A DNA stretch of 64,000 bases, from assembly GCA_035388825.1 (NCBI GenBank), contig DAOOQQ010000004.1, positions 1 through 64,000 of the forward strand, in the 5' to 3' direction. Position 1 is the stretch's first letter, and each line of letters starts with the position of its first letter. Below the pieces are notes generated by a model. That model had not been told where the DNA came from and searched no databases. It was given only the letters and a program-made list of their open reading frames with translations. The translations under genes were made by a program, and so were the position numbers. Below, in pieces: positions 24,254 to 32,631 of this stretch. This DNA comes from MWAR01 sp035388825 (lineage in GTDB: Bacteria > Muiribacteriota > Ozemobacteria > Ozemobacterales > Ozemobacteraceae).

Positions 24254-26692
24254 TCATTCGATCGTGATATGGACCTGTGCCGCCTCTTCCCCCGGCGTCA
24301 GCGCCGTGATGGCGTGGGCTCCGGGCTGCATGGGCCAGAACGCCTCGTACGGCGGACCGACGCGGGCGACCTCGACGCCGTCGACCAGCCAGACGATTTC
24401 GGAAAGCGGCTCTTCCGGGATCGCCCGGAGCCGCACGAGGTTCTCCTCGTCGGGGGAGCGGACGAACCGGTCCCCGGTATGGGGGGAGACGATCGTGATG
24501 CGGCCCCAGCCGATGCCATCGGCGTCCTGCCGGGTGATGCGCAGTCTCCCGGCAGGCGGAAGGGCGGGCGGGGGAAGGGGCGGAGTCTGGGAGGCCACAG
24601 GGGAAGTCCCCTTCAGGTGCACGCCCGGCCCTTCCGGGTGTGCGCCCGGGAGCGGGGCGTAGGGGTCGCCGACCTCGATGCCCCCCTCGAGGATGAAGGG
24701 GTCGGCGCCCCGGCTCATGCCGCGGGAGCGCAGCCAGCCGGCATACTCGGGGGGGAGTTCGTGGAACCGGCCCTGGCGGGCATGGAAGGGACAGGAATCG
24801 GAGGGCTCCGAGCCGCGTGCGAAGAGCTCCATCGCCTGCATCGGGCAGAACGGGGTCGGCCGTTTCCCGGAAATGCCGCAGACGGGGGCGGCGATGACCG
24901 AGGAGGGCTGGGGAAACCAGTCGCTCCGGCCGCCTGCATCGAGGCCGAGGAGAAGGTCGTGGGCGATTGGTCCGCAGGCGACGGCGCCGGAGAGGCCGTA
25001 TGTGGGCGATCCGTCGAAGTTTCCTACCCACAGGCCCACCAGGTGCCGGGGGGTCAGGCAGAACAGCCAGCAGTCGCGATAGTTCGTGCTCGTGCCGGTC
25101 TTCAGGGCGACCGGGAAGGGAAACGCGAAAAACTGCGGGTTGCCGAAGGTCAGCAGCCGTGCCGAAGGATCGGCCAGCATTTCGAGGATGATCCAGGCCG
25201 TGGCGGGCGTGACGAGCGCCCGCGAGGCCGAAGCGGGGCCGGGGGTGACCCGCAGCGAGACGCGCCGCCCGCCGTGGGCCAGCATGCCATACGCTGCCGC
25301 GAGGGAGGTCATGGTCAGCTCGGGGTTGCCGATCGCGAGGCCGAGGCCGAAGCCGTCGGCCAGGTTCTCGTCGGGCGGCAGCAGGCCGAGGGCTGCGAGA
25401 AACCGATAGAAGGGTTTGATCCCCAACGCGTTCAGCATCTTGACGGCCGAGATGTTCAGGGAGTTGCCGAGAGCGCTTCGGATCGTGATCGGGCCGTAGG
25501 AGCGCCGGTCGGCGTTCGCCGGAAGGTAGTCGCCCTGCGGAGTGCGGAAGGTCTGGAGGGTGTCGGACAGAACCGACGAGGCCGCGTAGCCGTTCTCGAG
25601 CGCGAGGGCATACAGAAACGGCTTGAGAATCGAGCCCCCCGACCGTTTCGCGGTGCAGCCGTTGTTGAACCCGTCGCCTTGCGGGCCCCAGCCCTGCGAG
25701 CCGGCCATCGCCACGACCTCCATTGTCGGGGTGTCGACGACGATACCCGCCGCCTGGCGCGCTCCGGACCGCGCGAGCCGGCCGCGATGCGCGGCGAGCG
25801 TCGATTCGAGGCTGCGCTGGATGTCGGGATCGAGGCTCGTGAGAAGCCGGCCGGTTGGGGTGCCGATCTCGGCGTAGACCCACTCGGCGAAGTGGGGCGC
25901 ATCGAGAGGCAGACGCCAGGGCCGCACGCCGAGAGGCCGCCGGGCCGCCGCCGCGCAGGCGTCGGGCGAGGCGAGGCCGAGCTTTGCCATCCGGCCCAGC
26001 ACCCAGTTGCGCCGGGCCTTCAACCGTTGCGCCCCGCCCCGGACATGCGGGTGGAGGCGCGAAGGCGACTGGGGCAGCGCCGCCAGCGTGGCTGCCTCGG
26101 CGAGGTCGAGGCCGGCCGGCTCTTTGCCGAACAGCAGAAAAGCTCCGGCCCAGACCCCCCGGAGATTCCCCGCCATCGGGGCGAGATTCAGGTAGGCCTC
26201 GAGGATCTCGTTCTTGCTCATCTGCTGCTCGAGCCGGGCCGCGAGCAGCAACTCCGACAGTTTCACCGCGAGCGACCGGGGTCGCGGCCGGGAAATGCGG
26301 ATCAACTGCTGGGTGATCGTACTGGCCCCCGAGACGATGCGGCGCTGCAGCAGGTTGTCCCACGCCGCACGGGCGATCGCGACGGGATCGAACCCGCCGT
26401 GGTCGAAGAACGAGCGGTCTTCGGCCGCCAGAAGCGCATCGACCAGAACCCTCGGCACGCTCGCGAGCGGCACGCTCAGCCTCAGGTCCCCGGATGGGCT
26501 CGGAAACAGGCGCAGCAGGCTTCCGTCCCGCGCGAACAGCGCCCCGCCGTCCGCAGCCAGCGCCTCCCGCACCGGACCGTCCGCCGCCGGAACGAGCAGC
26601 CGCACCCCCGGCCGCCGGCAGAGCCAGGCGACGAGGCCGGCAACGCAGACGGCGGCGGCGAGCCGGGCGATCCGCTTCGGGGATGCCATCAT
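24254..26692 (-). CDS. pbpC: penicillin-binding protein 1C
   Basis: A bifunctional peptidoglycan synthase of 812 residues. An N-terminal membrane anchor (about 8-25) is followed by a GT51 transglycosylase with EDRSFFDHGG (E91) and GASTITQQL. The penicillin-binding domain has SILK (S354) in a TAKRSGGSILKPF context typical of PBP1C, SLN in GNSLNISAV and KTGTS. A C-terminal beta-sandwich (about residues 700-812, starting near RITIVSPHTGD) matches the domain peculiar to PBP1C. The start is ATG 26692 with AAGG 6 bases upstream. It directly follows the alpha-2-macroglobulin gene. This pairing is widespread in bacteria and is thought to couple protease trapping to repair of breached peptidoglycan. 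Confidence 0.93.
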   Translation of the reverse strand: MMASPKRIARLAAAVCVAGLVAWLCRRPGVRLLVPAADGPVREALAADGGALFARDGSLLRLFPSPSGDLRLSVPLASVPRVLVDALLAAEDRSFFDHGGFDPVAIARAAWDNLLQRRIVSGASTITQQLIRISRPRPRSLAVKLSELLLAARLEQQMSKNEILEAYLNLAPMAGNLRGVWAGAFLLFGKEPAGLDLAEAATLAALPQSPSRLHPHVRGGAQRLKARRNWVLGRMAKLGLASPDACAAAARRPLGVRPWRLPLDAPHFAEWVYAEIGTPTGRLLTSLDPDIQRSLESTLAAHRGRLARSGARQAAGIVVDTPTMEVVAMAGSQGWGPQGDGFNNGCTAKRSGGSILKPFLYALALENGYAASSVLSDTLQTFRTPQGDYLPANADRRSYGPITIRSALGNSLNISAVKMLNALGIKPFYRFLAALGLLPPDENLADGFGLGLAIGNPELTMTSLAAAYGMLAHGGRRVSLRVTPGPASASRALVTPATAWIILEMLADPSARLLTFGNPQFFAFPFPVALKTGTSTNYRDCWLFCLTPRHLVGLWVGNFDGSPTYGLSGAVACGPIAHDLLLGLDAGGRSDWFPQPSSVIAAPVCGISGKRPTPFCPMQAMELFARGSEPSDSCPFHARQGRFHELPPEYAGWLRSRGMSRGADPFILEGGIEVGDPYAPLPGAHPEGPGVHLKGTSPVASQTPPLPPPALPPAGRLRITRQDADGIGWGRITIVSPHTGDRFVRSPDEENLVRLRAIPEEPLSEIVWLVDGVEVARVGPPYEAFWPMQPGAHAITALTPGEEAAQVHITIE

Positions 26693-26738
26693 AAAATACC
26701 TTGTATATAATGCATGCAATATAGATCTTGCAGGAAAC

Positions 26739-26764
26739 GGCCGGCCGCCTTGCGGCGGCCGGCC
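26739..26764 (-). terminator. strong hairpin between the alpha-2-macroglobulin and pbpC genes
   Basis: An 11-base perfect stem (GGCCGGCCGCC at 26739-26749 with GGCGGCCGGCC at 26754-26764) has a 4-base loop. On the minus strand only a short GTTTCC follows, so it is likely a partial terminator or attenuator that lowers pbpC relative to the upstream gene. Confidence 0.5.
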
Positions 26765-26788
26765 ATGGGATTCATGGGACCTTCAGCC

Positions 26789-29700
26789 TCACTTCGGGGC
26801 GGGCTCGATGCGGATCGTCTCGCCGACGGTCATGCCGAAATATTCGGGCTTGTACATCAGCGACACGCGCGTGGGACGCATGCGGAACGTGCCCTCGCAC
26901 ACGGCCCGGGCGAAGTAGGTGAACCGGAACCGGTTGCTCCAGAGATTGTTGGCGAAGGCCAGCACCTTGTCGTTGCGCATCTCGAAGAAGTCCGGGCGGA
27001 ACTTGTAGCACCCGTCCTCCCAGTCGGCATACCACTCGGGATCGTCGTCGCCTTCCTCGGCATCGTCGTCATCGTCGGTGGGCCGCCTCGCCCCTTCGGT
27101 GCGCAGCGCCGTGTTGATCGCGATGAAGCCGGCCGGCAGCGGGTCTTCCAGGGCGACGTAGTTGAACCGCCCCCATTTGCCCGACCGGTGCAGGTCATCC
27201 TCGAACTCGACGACCACCTTCACGATGTCGCCGATCCGGATCGTCTCGGTTCCGGCCATGTTGATCAGGGTCTTCGTGACGCGATACCCGTTGTCGAGGT
27301 CGTCCTCGCGGGTGAGCGGGTCGGGGTGTTCGAACCGGAAGGCCCAGTGCACGAGCCCCTTCGCGGGGCCCTCGATGACGAGTTCGGGATTCGCCAGAAG
27401 GGCTTCGGCGTCGAGCTCGATCTCGGCGCCTTCCTTGTCCAGGGTCTGTTCGACCGGGGGTTTGCCGGCGTGCCGGACGGTCACCTTCAGCTCCCCGTCG
27501 ACGGCCACGTTTTTCACCTCGAAATACTGGCCGAGAGCGAACAGGCACCAGCCCGTGTCGGCCGTCGAGTTCCACCGGCCGTCGGTGCGGATCGAGCGCA
27601 GCAGCATCCCGGCGAGGTTGTCGGCTTTCTTCGACGCCCCGTCGATGACGAGCGTTGCCAGCAGCGTCGCGGCCACTTCCCGGACGCTCGAGTCATACCA
27701 GTCGGTCCTCGCCTCGTCGATCTCGGGGTTGAGCTCCTTCAGCTGGCTCTTGAGTTGCGCCGGCTGCCGGGCGTTCAGGAGCGAGGCGGCCCAGAGCAGC
27801 AGCGCCTTCGACTCGTCGGAGCGGTTTCCGTAGTCGGACATCAGCTTGTCGAACTCCGAAGCGGTCATGGCGTCGTTCTTGGCCAGGTTGACGGCGGCCA
27901 GGTCGTGGATGCCGTATTCCCGCCGGCCCGACTCCTTCTGTATGAACAGGACGTCGTGGACCACCTTCAGGGCCTTGGCTATCCGTTCCCTGGGAACGTC
28001 GCAGCCCACGTGGTGGGCGATCGTGAGCGCGAACACGGCGTAGTGCGTGCCCCACCAGCTTCCGGTGCGTTCTCCGGGCCAGTAGGAGAACAGGCCGCCC
28101 GGCGTCTGCATTTTCAGCAGCCGCGCGATGCCCGCGTTCAGATACTTGTCGACTTCCTCGAGGGTGATGCCGGGCAGCATCCCCTGCTTGACGAGGCCGC
28201 GCAGGGCCGCGAGCGGGATGATGCCCGAACTGGTCTGCTCGACGCAGCCGTAGGGGTATTTCAGCAGATACCGCAGCCCGGGCGCGAGCCGCGCGAGCTG
28301 GGTCGTGGACAGGGTGAGCACCGCTTTGAGCGTTCCCTTGCGGTCGATCGCCGGCATCGAGGCCACGCCTGCCGGGGGTTCGAACGCGATCTCCTGCCTG
28401 CCGGTGCCCGAGCCCTGTTTGATGCGGGTGATCGGCACGGTTCGCGGAACGACCGGCAGCGGAAGCTGGATCGCATCCTTGAACTCGCCGAACCGGCCCG
28501 TCAGCGTGAGCATGCCTTCCCCGGGCCCGTTGTCGGCCGCCAGGCGCGTGCGCACCACCGTGTTGGTCAGCGGCGTCAGATCCGCCTCGGGCTGCTCGAT
28601 CGTGGCCGACAGATTCGTGGCTTCGGCGACGGCCAGGGTCGCGCGGCCGGCGGTCTCGGTCTTGTTGCAGGCCGACAGCGGGAACACCGCCTCGTCGCCG
28701 GCGGTCAGGAACCGGGGCAGGCCGGGCTGCACGAAGAACTCCTTCGTCACGACCATCTTCCGCTCGGCCGTGCAGAACGCGGTGCCGGTGCCGAGCGCGA
28801 CGACGTAGACGCGATAGGCGGTCGTCGTGTCGGGCAGCGTGAACTCGATCGCCGCGTTTCCGGCATCGTCGGTGTAGAGCGCCGGGTTCCAGTAGGCGAC
28901 CGGCCGGAAATCCTTGCGCAGCGCCATGTCCGACGCGAGCGCGCCGCTGCCGAGATCGCCGCCCGTGAGCGGGTTCGTGGCGAACAGCCGATACAGCTCC
29001 TGGGTCAGCACCGACAACCGCAGGTCGCCGGAAAACACCGAGAGCGGAAGCGAGAAATTCAGAAGACTATATAATTTAGGTGTTATATATCCAGTGAGTG
29101 CCAATACCGCCTCGTCGACGACGCAGACGGCCATCTCGCACCTGGTGCCGGCCTTCTGTGCATCGGTGACGTGGAACGTCAGCCGGCGCGGCTCGCCCGG
29201 CCGGCCCCGCAGATCGCCCTTGCCCTCCGTCTCGTCGGGCGCGATCGCCACGTCGAGGCCGGCGACGCTGTCCCGCACGTCGACGCGGGCGACCCCGTAG
29301 AACGTGCGCGGTGAGCCGATGTCGAGCTGGCTGCGGTAGGTGGTCAGGCTCGTCCGGCCGCATGGAACGGTCAGCGTGACGAACGCATTCGGCCGGCAGG
29401 CGGCGCCCAGCTTCGCCTCGAACGTGCCGCGCCGGCCCGCCAGCGGCATCACGCGCCACTCGAACAGCCGGTCGCGCTCGGTCGTGACGAGCGCGTGGGT
29501 CGCGGCGCGGGGGAGCGAGAAGTCGACCCGCACGGAGCCGTCGGTCTGGACGGCCGAGGCGCTGACGGACAGCACCAGCTCGCTGTCGCTGCGGCGGTTG
29601 GTGCGGCTGTCCTCGTCATCCTCGCCGCTTTCATACACGTAGCCGACATCGGCCTCCATGAAGCTTCGGAACTCGCCGTCGGTGTCGGTGTACACAGCTT

Positions 29701-32401
29701 CGAACCGGTACTCGCCCGAATCGTCGAAGCAGAGATCGAACGTCGCCTTACCGCCGCTCACCGGCTGCGTGGACGTGAGCGTCCGCGTCCAGCCCTGATC
29801 CCAGCGGTAGTAGATCCCGCCGTCGGCGTCGCGCTTCTGGGTGTAGAACCAGCGCTTGCGCAGGATGTCGAGCCGCACGCTGCCGCTCTCGCGGCGTTTC
29901 CCATCGGCCCCGACCGCGATCACGTCGACGGCCGCTTCGTCCCCCGAGCTCAGCTCGGGAAGCTGCGTCATCCCGACATGCACGGCCGCTTTCGGCTCCC
30001 AGGTCTCGATGCCCGTTGCCGGCCGCGCATCGACATCCATCACCGTCGCGCTGATCTCGATCCCGTTGGGGCCGTTCATCAGCGCCCGGTCGATCGGCAG
30101 GGAAACGGCCAGCGAGCCGTCCTTGTCGAGAACCGCTTCCCCCGACTCGATCAGCGTCGCATCGTCCCCCACACCGCCGAAATGATAGCCCGAGAAGCCC
30201 TCGACGTCGGGCTGGATCGTCACCAGCCGCGCGGACCACCGGACTTTCGCATGGCGCAGCACGCCGCCGGTGTAATACTTCCCGGCGATGTGCGCTTCCA
30301 GATACTCCTCCGTCTCGCGGCGGCCGGGAACGCGCTCGATTTCGCGAGATTTCGTCTCGGTCCTGATCTCGACGAAGTGGCGCGGCGGTTCGAACTGCTG
30401 CACCTGGAACCCGACCGAGCTGACCTCTTCCAGCCGGGGTTTGCCGTCATCCTTCTCTTCCTGCTTTGAGCTGCGGCCGAACAGGAGGTCCCAGACGGAG
30501 CCGACCACCAGGGCGGCGGTGGGCGTCGCGGCCGGGGTGATATGCGTGACTTTCAGCGTGTACTGGCCGAGCGGGGCGAACTCCTTCAGCCGGAGGCTGC
30601 CGGAGCAGGTGCCATACTCGTTCAGCGTGAACTCCTGATCGAGGATCTTCTCCTCGCGCGAGTTCTCGACCGTGATCTGAACGCGCTCCCCCTGCGGGGC
30701 GACGATCGCGTCGTTGCGATACGCGCGCAGCGTGGCCTTGAAATGCACCGTCTCGCCCGGCCGATAGATGCCGCGCTCGGTGAACGCGTGGCCGTTGCGG
30801 GACTTGATGCTGACATTGCCCGGAGGGACCTGGCTGACGCCGTAGGGGCGGAACCGGTTCGTGTCGAGCTGGAGGAACGCCGCGTCATCCGCGGTGGCCG
30901 CGATCGCGATCGCCGCGTCGGCGATCTTCAGCGTCGCCGAGGAGAGCTGCGCCGTTTCGCTCGCCAGGTCGATCACGGGGAAGGAGGTGCCGGCTTCGGC
31001 GACCAGCAGGCCGTCGCGGTCCGTCGAGCCGAGGAACATGCGCTTGTCGTCGCGGGTGAACAGCATGATCGCGGTATCCGCAACCGGTTTGCCGGTTTCG
31101 AGCGAGGTGATCCAGAACAGCAGCTGGGTCGCGCTGAACTTGTAGGTGATCGACAGGTCGGTGATCTGGAACAGCCGGGTTGCATGGCGCATCTGCGGCC
31201 GCTCGGGGTCCAGCATCTGGACGAGGAAGGCCCCGCCTTTGGCCGACTCTTTGCGGAACGTCAGCGGCAAAGACAACCGGACGGCCTTGTCGGCCTCGCC
31301 GCCGGCGAAGAAGGGTTCGGCCGCCTGGGCGAACTCCCCGAGGAACCAGCTTTTGTTCGTGTTGCCGGAAGGGGAGGGCAGGGCGTCGATCTCGGCCAGC
31401 CGCTTCACGCCCTCGATCAGCTTCTGTTCGGCGAACTCGGCGGCCGAGGCGATGCCGGTCTCGGTCTCCTCCGAGGCGTGCATGCCCGTGCTCGTGCGGG
31501 GTCGCCGGGTGTCGTTGGCGGCGAGGACGGTCAGATCGGCAAACTCGGGGGCGAACAGGGGCGGAATGCGGGTGACCTGGCATCGCACGCCGGCCAGATT
31601 CGTCACATTCACCGGCACCAGCTGCCGGCTGCGCAGCTCGACGACGGACCGGTCGGCGGCGAACTGCACCGAGGCCTCGGGGCCTTTTCCGATGAAATCG
31701 AACGTCGCGGGCTTGAACAGAAAACTCTCGTCAGGGATCTCGCCGCCGCGGATTTCGGCTTTGTAGGATTTGCCGGTCTCGATGGAACCGGTCACGCGGT
31801 ACAGGTGGGACGTGACGACATCGGTCTTGACGACCTTGATGCGGCCGATCGGCGGGAGGATGCGCAGCTTCTTCTTGAGAGCCGAAGGCTCGACCTCTTC
31901 CGAGAGCGTCACGTCGATGCCGCGGCCGGTTTCTGCGTTGTAATAGGTGTGCAGATCGAGGACCTCGACCTGCCGCCGGGTTTCGAACGAAAGCTTCGTC
32001 GAGGAGGCGAGCGGCTCTCCGCCGGCAGCCGTCAGGCCTTTCGCGATCTCGATCTCACAGGCGGCCAGCGGCTTCGCCGGATTCTTCGGCTCGAGGACGA
32101 ACCGGGTCCGTTCGCTGGGAAGCGGCTGCGGAAGCGGGGTGCCGGTCGTGTCCGTGGCGTTGATCACCGTGAATGCGGCTTTCTTGCCGTTTTCGGTGTA
32201 GACGATCTTCTTCGAAAGATCGAGAACCGGAACGGGCCGGGAGAATTCGATGGCGATCCGCCACTGGAGAGCCTGATACTCCCCTTCAACAGCGGGGATG
32301 AGCGTCGCTTCCAGCGGAGCGGCCGCGCCGGGGAGCGCGGGGACGAAAAGCAGGCCGAGCAACACGAGAACGGCCAGCATCGAACGGGAAAGGATGGTCA
32401 T
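26789..32401 (-). CDS. bacterial alpha-2-macroglobulin (YfhM-like) with intact thioester
   Basis: A 1870-residue secreted protease trap. The signal peptide (core about residues 9-20, cleavage near PGAAA) has no lipobox cysteine, unlike E. coli YfhM. MG-type beta-sandwich domains fill the first 1000 residues, with the RGIYRPGETVHFKATLRAYR hallmark of the MG3/MG4 region. The alpha-helical thioester domain carries PYGCVEQ, with C1386 and Q1389 forming the thioester that captures a cleaving protease. AAGGAGG precedes the ATG, and an extended -10 promoter lies upstream. A very acidic stretch (DDDDDAEEGDDD-like) occurs near the C-terminus. It is followed by pbpC. Expected role: periplasmic defence against host or predator proteases. 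Confidence 0.93.
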   Translation of the reverse strand: MTILSRSMLAVLVLLGLLFVPALPGAAAPLEATLIPAVEGEYQALQWRIAIEFSRPVPVLDLSKKIVYTENGKKAAFTVINATDTTGTPLPQPLPSERTRFVLEPKNPAKPLAACEIEIAKGLTAAGGEPLASSTKLSFETRRQVEVLDLHTYYNAETGRGIDVTLSEEVEPSALKKKLRILPPIGRIKVVKTDVVTSHLYRVTGSIETGKSYKAEIRGGEIPDESFLFKPATFDFIGKGPEASVQFAADRSVVELRSRQLVPVNVTNLAGVRCQVTRIPPLFAPEFADLTVLAANDTRRPRTSTGMHASEETETGIASAAEFAEQKLIEGVKRLAEIDALPSPSGNTNKSWFLGEFAQAAEPFFAGGEADKAVRLSLPLTFRKESAKGGAFLVQMLDPERPQMRHATRLFQITDLSITYKFSATQLLFWITSLETGKPVADTAIMLFTRDDKRMFLGSTDRDGLLVAEAGTSFPVIDLASETAQLSSATLKIADAAIAIAATADDAAFLQLDTNRFRPYGVSQVPPGNVSIKSRNGHAFTERGIYRPGETVHFKATLRAYRNDAIVAPQGERVQITVENSREEKILDQEFTLNEYGTCSGSLRLKEFAPLGQYTLKVTHITPAATPTAALVVGSVWDLLFGRSSKQEEKDDGKPRLEEVSSVGFQVQQFEPPRHFVEIRTETKSREIERVPGRRETEEYLEAHIAGKYYTGGVLRHAKVRWSARLVTIQPDVEGFSGYHFGGVGDDATLIESGEAVLDKDGSLAVSLPIDRALMNGPNGIEISATVMDVDARPATGIETWEPKAAVHVGMTQLPELSSGDEAAVDVIAVGADGKRRESGSVRLDILRKRWFYTQKRDADGGIYYRWDQGWTRTLTSTQPVSGGKATFDLCFDDSGEYRFEAVYTDTDGEFRSFMEADVGYVYESGEDDEDSRTNRRSDSELVLSVSASAVQTDGSVRVDFSLPRAATHALVTTERDRLFEWRVMPLAGRRGTFEAKLGAACRPNAFVTLTVPCGRTSLTTYRSQLDIGSPRTFYGVARVDVRDSVAGLDVAIAPDETEGKGDLRGRPGEPRRLTFHVTDAQKAGTRCEMAVCVVDEAVLALTGYITPKLYSLLNFSLPLSVFSGDLRLSVLTQELYRLFATNPLTGGDLGSGALASDMALRKDFRPVAYWNPALYTDDAGNAAIEFTLPDTTTAYRVYVVALGTGTAFCTAERKMVVTKEFFVQPGLPRFLTAGDEAVFPLSACNKTETAGRATLAVAEATNLSATIEQPEADLTPLTNTVVRTRLAADNGPGEGMLTLTGRFGEFKDAIQLPLPVVPRTVPITRIKQGSGTGRQEIAFEPPAGVASMPAIDRKGTLKAVLTLSTTQLARLAPGLRYLLKYPYGCVEQTSSGIIPLAALRGLVKQGMLPGITLEEVDKYLNAGIARLLKMQTPGGLFSYWPGERTGSWWGTHYAVFALTIAHHVGCDVPRERIAKALKVVHDVLFIQKESGRREYGIHDLAAVNLAKNDAMTASEFDKLMSDYGNRSDESKALLLWAASLLNARQPAQLKSQLKELNPEIDEARTDWYDSSVREVAATLLATLVIDGASKKADNLAGMLLRSIRTDGRWNSTADTGWCLFALGQYFEVKNVAVDGELKVTVRHAGKPPVEQTLDKEGAEIELDAEALLANPELVIEGPAKGLVHWAFRFEHPDPLTREDDLDNGYRVTKTLINMAGTETIRIGDIVKVVVEFEDDLHRSGKWGRFNYVALEDPLPAGFIAINTALRTEGARRPTDDDDDAEEGDDDPEWYADWEDGCYKFRPDFFEMRNDKVLAFANNLWSNRFRFTYFARAVCEGTFRMRPTRVSLMYKPEYFGMTVGETIRIEPAPK

Positions 32402-32456
32402 CGGAAGATCCTCCTTCTGCAGCCACGGTATCCGCTTTTGCGCGGATTGCAGGGCA

Positions 32457-32465
32457 AGTATACCA
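32457..32465 (-). promoter_or_regulatory. extended -10 promoter for alpha-2-macroglobulin
   Basis: On the minus strand TGGTATACT is an extended -10 (TGnTATACT), which needs little -35 support. Transcription would begin about 50 bases before the ATG at 32401. A weak TTGTCG lies 19 bases further up. Confidence 0.5.
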
Positions 32466-32619
32466 GATTCCCGGAGCATGACGACAAACGCCTGAAGCTG
32501 CCGCCGGATTTCCCGCCCGGGCGGAGGGGCGGAATCGGCCATGGGAATCTGGTTCCGGGGTCCGGGGAGGCTGCGCGGGGAGGGTAAGGGGATGGGTGGC
32601 GCCAGATCGGCCGGCGGGA

Positions 32620-32625
32620 TATCAT
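32620..32625 (+). promoter_or_regulatory. -10-like box 6 bases before the membrane-protein ATG (leaderless start)
   Basis: TATCAT ends 6 bases before the ATG at 32632, so a transcript starting about 7 bases downstream would begin at the start codon. No Shine-Dalgarno sequence is present at this start. Confidence 0.4.
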
Positions 32626-32631
32626 GAAACG

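Noticed and set aside
21345..24662. A very long open frame on the plus strand (about 1100 codons) opposite the secreted-protein and ComEC-like genes
   Set aside because: It is antisense to genes with clear signal peptides and family motifs, has no domain I recognise and is Arg/Gly/Leu-rich as expected for the complement of GC-rich codons.
24176..29074. Two long plus-strand frames opposite pbpC and alpha-2-macroglobulin
   Set aside because: Shadow frames of high-GC genes; composition is dominated by Arg, Gly, Ala and Glu and no start has a ribosome-binding site with a protein-like sequence after it.
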